From contig VWZL01006771.1 of the NCBI GenBank assembly GCA_013396915.1, positions 1,567,379 through 1,631,378 of the forward strand: a stretch of DNA of 64,000 nt. The letters run 5' to 3'. Position 1 is the first letter of the stretch, and every line of letters starts with the position of its first letter. Shown in pieces: positions 39,001 through 49,778 of this stretch. This stretch comes from Stercorarius parasiticus (lineage: Eukaryota; Chordata; Aves; Charadriiformes; Stercorariidae). The translations under genes and the position numbers were made by a program. The notes beneath the pieces were generated by a model. That model ran no database searches. It was not told the DNA's origin and saw only the letters and a list, made by a program, of their open reading frames with translations.

Positions 39001-42000
39001 TAACTATGGCTGAGAACAAGTTATGTTAATTTTGTTATGGTAACATCTATGCAACAAGAACTAAAAGAAGATATACTTTTTTGCTGTTTCTCATGAAACA
39101 TCCATAGACAAAAACTCTCCGTCCCTTATTCCTTTGGATCAGCACTGACTGAAAAGCCAAAAAAAAAAGATGTATTTTTTCATCTGCCCTCCTCTTTATT
39201 TCATTGTCTTGTAATTTAAGAATCAACACTGGAGAAATGCTTTCCACCAATGGTAAATGAAGTCCCTGCTCTTGTAATTTCTTACTTCTGATCAACTTTA
39301 ATCACTTTAAAATCCTAACCCATGTCTAAAATATTTTTCAGCTGTTAAACATGCACTCTGTACTTTGTGCAAGTCCTACAAGTAACATGCAACATTTTTA
39401 AAAAGTCTTTGAGTAAAGTTTCTATCCTCAATTACATTTAAACCCTAGTGAAATGTAAGACACTGTTTTGCTCAGTGTATGTGTCAGGAACTCACAGCTA
39501 CAGATTTAGAAGAATATTTCATGTTTATAAGCTGAAACGTGACCAACTTGTCTTTTTGTTAGTTAGTTAAAAACTAAATTCGCAGGCATTCGACTGACTT
39601 ACAAAAGTTTTGCATATGATGATTTGAATATGACTTTGAAGGAACTTTTACATTGTGCATGGAATAACTGTTTCCAGAAATTTCCACAGCATATTAATGT
39701 ACTCATTTAAGAAGAAAATGCAGACGGAAAAATGGGATTGCACGCAGCACAAAAGATCAAATTATATTGCAAAATTATACTCATATTCGCTGAAGGTTAT
39801 AAGCATCATTTTACACATTAGCGGTCAATGTGAAGGCACTGCAGCAAGCACACACTTTCTCTCTTTTCTAATACATATGAACATGACTTCTGCTGTAAAG
39901 TATCGGTATTTTAGGACTAATGAAGTAACGTGATTAGAATGTTCACAGTTTGCTTTGTTCTCAAGTTCCCTACTTCACCCAGATAATCTAATATAAAAAT
40001 AAAATACCATTGCAACTTTCTGAATAGATTAGTCTACTTAAAAAGCCATACAACTGCATGAAAAACTTTGTTAGAGCTGCAATTTTTACTGAAGTAACTG
40101 CTTAGTGTTTACTGGAAAGCAAGTTTAACTGCTTCCTCAGCATAATTATTTCCTAATAAGAAAATGTCTCATTGAAAAAAAAATAATCCATCACTACTGG
40201 AACAGAATAACCCAAATCTGTGGAATTTAGGAAATATGATTAGGATATATTGTTCACAGATTATTATTTTGTAAAACATTCAAAAAGAAGTTCCATAATC
40301 TTAAACGGACTGTCGCTTATAAACAATTAAAGATTTATTTAGAATATTAAACTCGCAGCCCCAGTGTTTCATCAAAGACTAATGAACACTACTATGACCT
40401 CACCTGATTTTTTTCTGTGGAAAAGATAAGAATCTCTCTCCTGGGCTAAACCTGGGCAAGAGACAGAGAGAGGGGAAGGGCTATACTTTTCCTCATTTTT
40501 TCATATTTCAAATGCTACTATAGATGTCAAGAAATGGAATATGTGCTTTTGTTGGTAATAGCATCTTATAAAACCACCTTCCTTCCCACAGGAACAATCT
40601 ACAAAGCCTCATGAATTACATAGGCAGAAGAAGCACAAATCCAAATCTTTAATCTTATTTAAATGTAACTTTAAAACTTCCAGTTTCTTAAACAAGTTTG
40701 TAAGTATGTTACAAAATAAATAGGTCACCATTTGGAGATGACTGGAAAGCATAGACAAAAGTTGACCAAAAAGACAGAAAAATAATGAAATTGGATTAAA
40801 ACATCTTATGAAATGGTAAAGGTCATGAACTTCTACTTCTGAACCAGCTTTTAGGAAAACTTTCTGAAAGACTGAATAGGAATAAATTAATAAAAAACTG
40901 TTTCTATAATTACATGGCTTTTAAGGCAGTTTCCAGCACATACTATAGAGGTTTCATAATGCACCTGTGTTCAATTTTTAATTAAAGAAGATAGGACTGT
41001 GCACAAGAAGAAACCAAATTAGTATCTTCCACCTATAACCACAAATAATCCCAAAACTCAGATACCTTGTAAAACTACAGTTGCATCTCCTGCTCGTGTC
41101 TAAAAATTGTAGTCTAAAATTGAACATAATCCATCATAATAAATAGTTTGGAGTCAAGATTAATGAGATCTGAAATACTGGTCAATAAAAGAAATAAAGG
41201 AAGTCTAAGGGAAGAGACAGCTAAAACTGTTTCACTTCCAGCAATGCAAACATTTTCCTGCATCTTGTCAAACAATAAATCCTCTCCCTTCTTTCACAGA
41301 GATCCATGAGATATCAGTTAGTTCCCTATCCCAGCAAGAAGCAGAAAGCCTCAACTTGTTTTACTGCTCTTGAAATATCTCTGAATTATACCTCCCAGAC
41401 CACTGGATTCACTGTGTAAGATCAAGCCTGCTCTTCCTCATTCCCTTCCACGCAAGGACAGCCTTAACTGTCAGGCAGGCACCCTTGCCGAGGCAGAAGC
41501 ACAGAGAAGCTACAGGGAAGTGACACACACAAACATTGTTTTGCAGCTACAACACGCTGGAAAATATTTTGTGAGCCAGACTGATTTGCAGTTTATGTTT
41601 AGGGAGAGAGAATCAAAATCTGACTAGTTTGAAAGCACAATGTATAGTCTATTGCATTAGTAAAGGTAAAAATTACAGCTATTACTTTCAATATTTTTAT
41701 GCAAGCTTTCTCCTCAGCAGATTAGGAGAAACAGTCTATATCTATAGCAACCAGGAGAGAGGAGGGAGGGATATATCCAGCCCAAACCATTTGTCCTTAA
41801 AACCCTGCATCACTACCTTCACTATAGCAAGCATCTCATAGCTCATTTTTATTGCCACTTGACTGAAGTCTCATTAAAAATATGGTCAGCTGATTTTAAT
41901 TCCTTCTTAATAAACAGAATGTACATGAGGAAGACTGCAGTGATACTTTTGTGGGAGGCTTCCTTTGTTTCTTAAAGTCATTCTATTTTTCATCAGAAAA

Positions 42001-42242
42001 CAATTTCTTAGGGACAGCTAGTTTAGCTTTCACACTCTTATCTCCATAACCACTCTGGGTAGGTATTAAACTGGGAAAAAATACAAAATTTTCCAAGTTA
42101 TGACCTTCTTGACTTAAAAGTGAGTTTCAGAAAGATACTGTAAATGAAAGAGACTGACTTTATTAGTAGATCTCATTGGAGAAAATTCTGGTGAGCATAC
42201 TGTCATGAGTGTCTCAGTGCAAGCAGAGGACTGCCAGGGAGA
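33090..42242. other. AT-rich unique sequence, no gene seen
   Basis: No repeat family, RNA gene or splice-bounded exon recognised. Likely intronic if the minus-strand gene is long. Confidence 0.5.
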
Positions 42243-42759
42243 GTGGCACAGGACAATAACATTATCTTAAATGCACAGAGTTTGCCTTCAGGATCCCTTC
42301 GTGTTAGTGGGGGTCATTTTAGCAGGTGGGGCTGTTTATTGCAGACGGTATCTTCTACAAGAGGAAGGGGTTGGTCAAGGAATGTCCTGACAGAAGGAGA
42401 CTGTTTAATGGTCTTCACTGGGCAGCAGTAGGTATTTTTAGACACCTCTAAAACAGCCTTAGCCAGGAGCCAGTGCTGCCTTCCACCTCCAGCAGCATGA
42501 GTTAAGGGTGGACACCAGCAAAGGCTGGACTCCACCTGGGGGTTTGTGGCCTGGGCATTTCCCATGGTTTCCAAATGGGAGGGCAGTTTTGTGGGCTGAA
42601 TCCACTAAGCGGGGAAGAGGGTTAAATATGTGGAGGCTGGAAGCATTTTTGGTGACTCCCCACTGGTGGACCTCCACTTTAGGGGACTCATGATTGTCTC
42701 AGCATAAATTTTCAGCATGTGGGGAGACTTGGTGAGGCCAGCTCCTCGGAGGTGCCCCC
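42243..42759. other. Moderately GC-rich shoulder left of the CpG island, no gene recognised
   Basis: Composition rises from about 42,240 toward the island. Overlapping open frames exist on both strands here, but they have no recognisable domain and no clear splice boundaries. The stretch might be 5' intronic regulatory sequence or an eroded repeat. I cannot tell which. Confidence 0.3.
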
Positions 42760-42868
42760 AGAGATCCCACCTAGGACACGCCGCTGGGGCAGCTGGGGTC
42801 CTGGGCCGGCCTGGGGGTGACCAGGGATCGGTGGGGAGAGGGAGGATCCGCGAGGTGTGAGGGGCCGG

Positions 42869-42950
42869 GAGCCCGTCGCGACGGGCCGGCGGACAGGGAC
42901 CCTCAGCGGGAGCCGGTCGTGAGGGACCGGAGGACGGGTCCCCTCAGTGG
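42869..42950. repeat. Two-copy 41-bp imperfect tandem repeat in the CpG island
   Basis: Copy one is 42869-42909 and copy two 42910-42950. Both begin GAGCC(C/G)GTCG and end CCCTCAG(C/T)GG. Counting by eye gives 32 of 41 matching positions and no gaps. The repeat lies just inside the presumed intron 1 of the signal-peptide gene. It may be a small local duplication; no function is implied. Confidence 0.75.
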
Positions 42951-43082
42951 CAGCAGTGCGGGCGCGGCCGCCGGGGGCCTGTCGAGCTGCCGCTGAGGCA
43001 GCTGTCGGGCAGCAGCGGAGGGAGCGAGGGGACGGCGCGGCCCCGCTCCCCGTCAGCCCCCACGCCTCCCGCCCCTCGCCCC

Positions 43083-43088
43083 ACTCAC
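43083..43088 (-). other. Splice donor of the signal-peptide exon
   Basis: The minus strand reads ATCG then GTGAGT then GGGG. This is a near-ideal vertebrate 5' splice site directly after the signal-peptide codons. The open frame continues past it, but the composition turns into ordinary GC-rich CpG-island sequence with no protein character, so intron 1 very probably starts at 43088 and runs to lower coordinates. Confidence 0.65.
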
Positions 43089-43206
43089 CGATCCGCGCCT
43101 CGGCGGCGGCTCCGGCGGAAGGCGGTTGGCCGCGCGGGGCGGCGGCGAGGACCTGCAGCAGCGGCGGCAGCAGCAGCGGGAGGACGGAGCCGAGCGCCCC
43201 CATCAT
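43089..43206 (-). CDS. First coding exon of an unidentified secreted or membrane protein (partial)
   Basis: Read on the minus strand, two adjacent ATG codons (43206-43204 and 43203-43201) open a frame of 39 codons plus one base. The exon ends at 43089 on a GTGAGT donor. Residues 2-23 have the form of a signal peptide: a short start (MGALGS), a leucine/proline-rich core (VLPLLLPPLLQVL), then AAA before PRGQ, which fits a signal peptidase site. The remainder (about residues 24-39) is a low-complexity Ala/Pro/Gly stretch ending EARI. The exon breaks after the first base of a Gly-type codon (phase 1), common for signal-peptide exons of secreted and single-pass membrane proteins. The second ATG has the better context (A at -3, G at +4) and is probably the main start. 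CpG-island location supports a real promoter-proximal exon. I do not recognise the gene. Later exons should lie at lower coordinates, but none could be assigned. Confidence 0.68.
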
Positions 43207-43217
43207 GCCTGGCCCAT
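43203..43217 (-). promoter_or_regulatory. Four-codon upstream ORF overlapping the main start
   Basis: On the minus strand an upstream ATG at 43217-43215 opens a tiny frame, Met-Gly-Gln-Ala-stop. Its TGA (43205-43203) is shared with the two main start codons in the string ATGATG. Such a layout can allow termination followed by reinitiation, or dampen translation. This is seen directly in the sequence; whether it is within the mRNA depends on the transcription start site, which is not known. Confidence 0.5.
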
Positions 43218-43450
43218 CGCAGGCGGCTGTCCCGCTCCCCTGCCCGCCGCCGCCAGCCCTCANGAGGGCCCTGCCCTGCCGGCCGGGATGGCGCCGTACC
43301 GGCCCCCCCGTCCGGCGGGTTGAGGGCAGGGTCCGACCTCCGGCCCCCGAACAGTCACTGGCCCTGAGGGAGGCTCCGCCTCAGGCGGGCCGGGAGACTG
43401 CCCGAGGGACAGCGGGGATCCTTCCCGCCAGAAAGATGGCTGAGAAGGGG
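43207..43450 (-). promoter_or_regulatory. Presumed 5' UTR and core promoter of the minus-strand gene
   Basis: This GC-rich sequence lies immediately upstream of the double ATG. No TATA box is obvious, as expected for a CpG-island promoter. An AAAGATGGC string at about 43,432-43,440 resembles a YY1-type site on the plus strand. The transcription start cannot be placed from sequence alone, and the island could also fire in the plus direction, although I see no convincing plus-strand first exon. Confidence 0.5.
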
Positions 43451-44538
43451 GAGGGAGTTATTAAATGCGCTTGTTCCACACACCTGTGTGTAAAACCAGT
43501 TCAGCACCTGTCAAAGTTTTGTCCTGAAAAACGCACCAGCTGGGTGGGTTCTCCCTGCGGCCTTCTCAGCGGTGGTTTATTTACCGCCCTTTTTTCCTCA
43601 TAAAATTACTTGCCATCCTGAAGGACTTTTATAATCCCTCAGGTGAACCCCTCCCACAGCTGCGGTGTGCGTGTTTGCCTGGTTCATCCTCCACCTCCTG
43701 TCCCCGATTCACTCCACTGAGCGGGCTGCGAGGAGGGAGCAGGGGGCTCTGGCACAAGCCCTCCTCCTGCACAGGCTCCCATTTTCTCACAAGCTGGTTG
43801 TAATCATATTTAGCCTTTAACACGGCAGTCACGGCCACTGAGGTGAAACAGCGCAGCTGCCATGCCTCCTGGCAGGGGACCCGTTTTTGACTGGGACAGC
43901 CAGCTCCGTGCCACGGCAAGGGATGGCTGGTCCCAGCCACCTCCGCCACCCCGACATCTGCTTTAATCCTCCCTGAAGTTTCAGATTCTCCTGACCTTCT
44001 TCATATTGCAGGTAAACAGCTCTAACTGTACTCCCTGACATGCTTCATCCCTGGCTTTTACCAGGTACAGTCATGACAGACTCACACTCAAGGTATTTAA
44101 ATCTGTAATACACGAAGTGTCTTTGCCATAGACCAGAAAAATAAATAACCAAAGCCCACAGAACAAACTAACCCTGGAAGAGCACTGCTATTCCTCCTCG
44201 CTCCCCTCAAAGGTGTCAGAGAATACAATGCCAACATGTCCAGACCAGGGTTGACACCGGGCCTGGCCACCACGCTGGGACCAGCTGGGACCTGCCATGG
44301 TGTGGTCAGCCAGGCCTGGGGGCCCAGGTCGGAGCTTTGACCCGGTCTCTGGGAGCTTGGGGAGGGCACATGGGGCGCTTACGGCTCCTGGTGCCCTGAC
44401 AGGCGCTTGTGGACTTCTCTTATTCCCTCAGTTATGTTCTGTGGGAGAAGTGTGAGCCTCTGTGCTGAGGACAACGAGTCATGGCTTCTAGAACTGGTGC
44501 AAAGTCACCTCCTTTCCTTTGTGGTTATGGTTGGTGAC
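43451..44538. other. GC-moderate flank upstream of the CpG island
   Basis: Composition falls gradually to the right. Open frames on both strands at 43,629-44,369 carry no domain. This may contain promoter-proximal regulatory sequence. Confidence 0.35.
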
Positions 44539-44968
44539 TCATAGAAACATAGGATGGTTTGGGTCAGAAAGGACCTTAAAGATCATCTAGTTCCAACCCC
44601 TCTGCCATGGGCAGGGACACCTCCCACTAGACCAGGTTGCTCAAAGCCCCATCCAGCCTGGCCTTGGACACCTCCAGGAATGGGGCATCCACAGCTTCTC
44701 TGGGCAACCTGTTCCAGTGCCTCACCACCCTCGCAGTAAAGAATTTCTTCCTAATAGCTAATCTAAATCTCCCTTCTTTCACTTTAAAACCATCCCCCAT
44801 TGTCCTATCGCTCCACTCCCTGATAAAGAGTCCCTCCCCATCTCTCCTCTAGCCCCCTTTAGGTACTGGAAGGCTGCTCTAAGGTCTCCCTGGAGCCTTC
44901 TCTTCTCCAGGCTGCACAACCCCAACTCTCAGCCTGTCCTCATAGCATAGATGCTCCAGCCCTCAGAT
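44539..44968 (-). mobile_element. 5'-truncated CR1 LINE
   Basis: The element begins TCATAGAAACATAGGATGG and passes AGATCATCTAGTTCCAACCC, GGACACCTCCAGGAATGGGG and TTCTTCTCCAGGCTGCAC-like phrases before ending near ATGCTCCAGCCCTCAG. This is a typical CR1 3' end on the minus strand. It lies about 1.3 kb from the signal-peptide exon, on the presumed promoter side. Confidence 0.9.
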
Positions 44969-46954
44969 GCAAAAAAGACTCAGATGCAAATAAGGGCAAT
45001 ATTTGATTCAGAAAACAGAAATTTCAAAACAATATATTTATATTGTTTGGTGTTTGCTGGCCCAGGGTCTGCAAAAGGGTTGGATGGTCTTTTCAAGCAT
45101 TTCTGTCCTTGAGGTCTGTTACATGGTTGCTTACATCTTGCAGGGGAGTGATTTCACTAACCCAAAAGGTCCCTTTACCTCAGGAAAAACAATTTTGACG
45201 ACTCTGACAGAAACCTGAGCACCAAAAATGGAGAAACAAAAAAGGAGGGAAAAGCATTCTATGGAAAGGACAAGATGAGAAATGAAAGTGCTGAAACCTA
45301 AATTAGTATATTCTCACGGGTTATGGAAACCATCTGGCTTTAAAAGCTGGTAGTAGGAACAAGGAAAAAGGTCATCTGAATTAGCAGAGAACTGCAAAAC
45401 AACTGAAGGTAAGAAAGGAGCAAATGGCAGACACAGCGAGAGAACAAGTTGTTCGTCAAAATACAAAATAGCAGTGGTATTACTGGAAGTCATTGCAGCT
45501 CTGCAACGAATGATTTGCATAGCTCCTGTGAATTTATGATCAAATACTATGCAGATTTTAAAAGGAAATTAAAATTCTCATAGCCACTCCGTGCAGAGGA
45601 TTAGCAAAATGACATTTGTTCAAATGCATATGAAGCAATGTGAAAAATCAAGAGAGAAAGGGCATTCATCGAAGACAAAAATAAATCCTTGAGTACACAA
45701 GGTTAGTAAAAGCAGGAGCAAGGTGTCAAGGAAAAAGCAAAGAGTCAATCGGTAGGTGAATTGGGCATTTGGAAATATCTCAAGTTGCAACTCTCAGCAC
45801 TGAAAAGTGTAAAGCATTCCCTACCTGGTTGTATTTTACAGTTGTATAGTAGGCTGCACCTAGCTAAAATACACAGATCTGTCTTAAAGCCCCAGGAACA
45901 GACAGACTGAAGTCAGTGGTAGTAGGTATAATGAATTTTGTTAATGACATGTAAAAACTGCAAGGCTTGAGTCTGTGTGTAAATTAGATGAATAACAGTA
46001 TCACAGTGTAAATAACGTGTTGTGACACATGCAGGTTACTTGCTGGTTCACAGTCATTTTCTCAAGACATTTCTCAGTGCCAAGGTTTTAAATACTTTGT
46101 ATAATAAATTAAGCATCTATGTTTAGGTCTACCAACCTCGTGAGGTTATTTTCATTATCGTTTTCATTATCATGTTTTCAATAAGTTTCTGAACTGCAGA
46201 AAAAGAAAACCTAAAGGGTATAAGTAATTTGTGACAATTAATAGAAATACTAGAAAAATGACTCCATTATTGAAGTCAGGGATGTTGTGGGGCTCAAACA
46301 AAACTGTAGGACTTGATAGTTTTGAAAAAGGAATAGAAGAGGGTATCAGTAAGTAATTTCTTTTAGGGCATTTTAAATCTTTTTGGTGAGGGATTCTAAA
46401 CTAGTAAAGATACTGAATGGTGGCTGAGAGGGTAGAGTATCAGGTCTCCATTGATAATGTGTCTGGAGGCTAATGTGAAGCCATATGAAAGAATGACATT
46501 GGAAATTATAGATCTGAAAACTTCAGCACAGTGAATAACATATTGAAGTTTAGCACGTCCTTAATTGCTGGAGCTGAGTCTTTTTATGATACCCATATTG
46601 GTGTGAAAAACATGCTAGGCAAAGTGAAAGAAGAGCTGTATAATCTATATGATTTTATACATATGAAAGATTTACATCCTTATCCATGGTAACCACAGCT
46701 GAACTGGAGTTTTTCAAGGAAACACTTTTCTGTTTGAAAATTTGTGTTGTTTGACTAAGGTTTTTCATGAGAAACATCTTTTAATCAAAAATCCATTAGT
46801 AAGGGCCAGAAAAAGATCCAGAAAGGGCCAGAAACAATCCCAGAATCGCTAATTGTCTAGTAGCCAGGATACCTGCGTGGGCTGAGATTTTAAACGTTCA
46901 AATTTTTGCTCTAATTGATTCAAAGATATGATCTAACCATTGGACAATAAGGTC

Positions 46955-46977
46955 AGCCTCTCCCTCTCTCTCTCAAT
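46955..46977 (+). repeat. CT-rich short repeat
   Basis: Short CTCTCTCTC run. Confidence 0.6.
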
Positions 46978-47722
46978 TTCACTGGGCCATTCGAGATTAT
47001 ATTAAAAGCAAACAGTCCTGCTAGAAAAGACATCTGTAGGCAGAAGTAGTTTAGCATGGAAGAGGCAAGAAGATGAGTATAGGATTTATTTTGTTGATTT
47101 AATACTGTTTAGAAAGAAATACTAGGAATAATGAATTAATAAGCTGGGAATTGAGTTAACGATAGAATTTTGAGAGATGTAAGAAGAAAAGGTGCCAAAA
47201 TTACATGAACCAAAAACTGGGTGGGGGTAAAAAAGAAGATAAACACAGGATTCAGAACATTGCCAGCGAATAATTTAGGCATAAAAATACACACAGGAAA
47301 AATACTCTTATTAGTTATATACTTAGAAGTAATTAAGTGATATGAGTAAAATGTTGTAAACAGGATTAAAATAATATGTGATAGTTAAAGGCTAATTATA
47401 AGGACTATAAATCACAAAGGTATCATCAGAGTTTTACTGTGGACTTAGTTACTGAGGTCATGTTTGTGAGCCTTTGCAGGTCTTTTTTTTAATTACAAAT
47501 GGGAATTATGTATACAAGCATAGGTACACCTGCATGATCGTAGAAATTGTATGTGTATATTTGTACAGGATAGAACTGCATGTTTCGTCTAAGGATCACA
47601 GAACTATCTGTCAGTTTAGCCAAGTATAAAGAAGAGCCTGGACAAAAGGTCAGTTCCAGTTATGCTAAATACAGTCTACCTGCATAGGCAAACATGCCCT
47701 TAAAAAAAAAAAAGCATTAAAA

Positions 47723-47783
47723 TTCCCTTCTTCATTTTCTTTCTTCCTCTCCTTCCCCAGTCCCCCCTATCCTCCTCTCCCCA
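47723..47783 (+). repeat. Polypyrimidine-rich tract
   Basis: Mostly C/T for about 60 bases, containing CTTCCCCAG, which resembles a splice acceptor. The following sequence shows no convincing exon. Confidence 0.7.
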
Positions 47784-49720
47784 AATCAAGGCTTCCAAGC
47801 ACATTAATTGCAGATCATTTGTCCTGTTAATGGGTCCAAAATCCACAGGGAACAATATCTATCAGGCAGTTTATCTAAGATTCAGTAACCTAGATATCTT
47901 CGCAGAGCTTTAAGATGTATTTGGGGGGGATAGCGGCGAAAGAGGAGAGAAAGAGATAGAGAGGTTTGTGCTATATCCATGCCCAGACAAGAAAGAATTT
48001 AGACTATTTTATTATTTACATTTTCTGGTTCTAGAGGACATAGGTAAAATATTCGAAGCCTGTAGACGTATATACAGATGCAAAGGGAGCCTCTTGGAGC
48101 TCAGTGCTGCACATGTAACCTTCCCCATGCTCTTTTGAGGGCAGAAAGAGCTGGTTGGGCAGCAGCAATCCTCCTGCACCTTGCTTATGATTTGAGGACT
48201 TCTTTCACAAAACTGTGAAAAATAAAGCTAAAAACCCCAATCTCTAGAGTCACATCTTGGAGTACCGTGGTTACAAGAGGAACAGTACCGACTGCATATT
48301 GTTGGTGCGAGCAGTCACAAACTCTGTTTTAGGAGGCTGATGAGCACTGGACCCTCTTCAGGATGATCTGGCAAAGACGTTCTTTGAACAGCAACTGCAG
48401 AACTGTGCACACATTCATATCTTGGAATATTTTGATTATATTTATTCACTATTGTTGATGGAAAGTTTAAAGTGACAAGATTTCTTTTTAAATTACAGGG
48501 GTGGGTTATTGCAACTCTATTGTAGATGCTGTAATAGCTCTTGGGATTAAAAACTGTCAAAATATTTACCAGAAATTTTGCACTATGAACTTACAAGTAG
48601 TTTATTTTATTTATGTATGTTGAAAAAGTATATGCATAGTTATATAGCTCTGTATATTCGACCCTTTCATTAAAAGAAAACATATCACTTACTCCATGTA
48701 CGCATTTTTTAAAATATTGAATTACAATAGTTAACATTTTAAAGCAGTTAAGAATGAAGGACTTTATCCTGCAATAGCAATAGGTAATATGTCTAAAAAG
48801 CCATCCAGTGTCTGAGACACTAAGAGCGTTGAGAGGATGAGAAGCTATACAGAAGCCTGGATTACTGAGAGCTAAAGTCATATAACTCTCTTCACAGCAG
48901 TACAAACACTCACTTAAATTTTGATTTGGTGGTTGTATTCGACATTCAGGGACTAAGTTTATTAAATGAATAGAAAGTTCCTAAAGGGAGAAATCTTTAA
49001 CTGGTGTAAAAAGGTGTAGCCCCAGTTCATATCAGCAGTGGCTGTCGTCTTTCTCAATTATGGAACATTTCATAGTATAACTAAAAGTTCTTGAACGGAT
49101 TTTAGCATTCAATACAGAAATTACTGATTTTCAGTATCAGTTATTTCATATCTATAAAAGTAGCAGAGCCTTTAGGATTTTAAAATGAATTCATACTGAA
49201 TTCAGTTTAGCATGAAAATATTTGCAGGGTCTGGAAGATGTCAGATTGCTTGGTGGAAGAGTGTGGTAGGGCTCATTTTATGAATATCACAGCAATTCAG
49301 TTGCATATAGGAATAATATTTTAATGTACTGTTGATTTCAGCTATTTTAAAGCTTTTCTTCTTGTTTCCAAAATTGTATTAGAAAATGTCTTTACTCTGG
49401 AGCATGCTAAAAGTTTTATTCTGGATATTTTTGCATCACTGACGAACAGGAGTTCAACACGGAGCCAGAAGGAAATATCCTTGAGAACTGTGCAACTGTG
49501 TGACTGATAGAGTTTAAAAAAGGAAAAGAAAAAAAGTAAGTTGATTTTAGTTATGACTGGTAAGCTGTGAGCTGGGCTTTTATTCCCTGTGCTGTAACGG
49601 AATGATAATGGGTTTTATGTGTTGCTGGAAAGAACTGTTGGAAAGGAGCCTAAAACAGAGTGTTCGGGGCCTAAGAGATGAAACACAGCTAGAGAAAATT
49701 ACCAGTGAGAATAGCAGGAG

Positions 49721-49778
49721 ATGTGACTTACATTAACTGAAAACTATAAATGTGACTTACATTAACCGAAGACCTAAA
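49721..49778 (+). repeat. 29-bp two-copy tandem repeat
   Basis: ATGTGACTTACATTAACTGA at 49721 recurs as ATGTGACTTACATTAACCGA at 49750. The first 17 bases of each unit are identical; the rest differs at several positions. Confidence 0.85.

Larger units (their letters stand above)
42760..43430. promoter_or_regulatory. CpG island
   Basis: This block is strongly GC-rich and dense in CpG dinucleotides, with runs such as GGCGGCGG and GCGCGG, whereas nearly all the rest of the window is AT-rich. It contains the signal-peptide exon, its donor and the presumed 5' UTR. Several GC-box-like strings are visible, for example CCCGCCCCTCGCCCC near 43,066 and CCCGCCGCCGCC near 43,243. One undetermined base (n) is at 43263. 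Edges are approximate because they were judged by eye. Confidence 0.85.

Noticed and set aside
42712..43082. Continuation of the signal-peptide frame beyond the donor
   Set aside because: After GTGAGT the translation becomes low-complexity Pro/Arg/Ala typical of CpG-island DNA; splicing at 43088 is the better model.
42947..43603. Plus-strand frame of 218 codons across the CpG island
   Set aside because: GC-rich sequence has few stops, the frame runs through the n, it is antisense to the better signal-peptide exon, and it looks like low-complexity Ala/Pro/Arg.
47723..47783. Polypyrimidine tract ending CCCCAG as a splice acceptor
   Set aside because: The sequence after it does not give a sustained frame with a donor.
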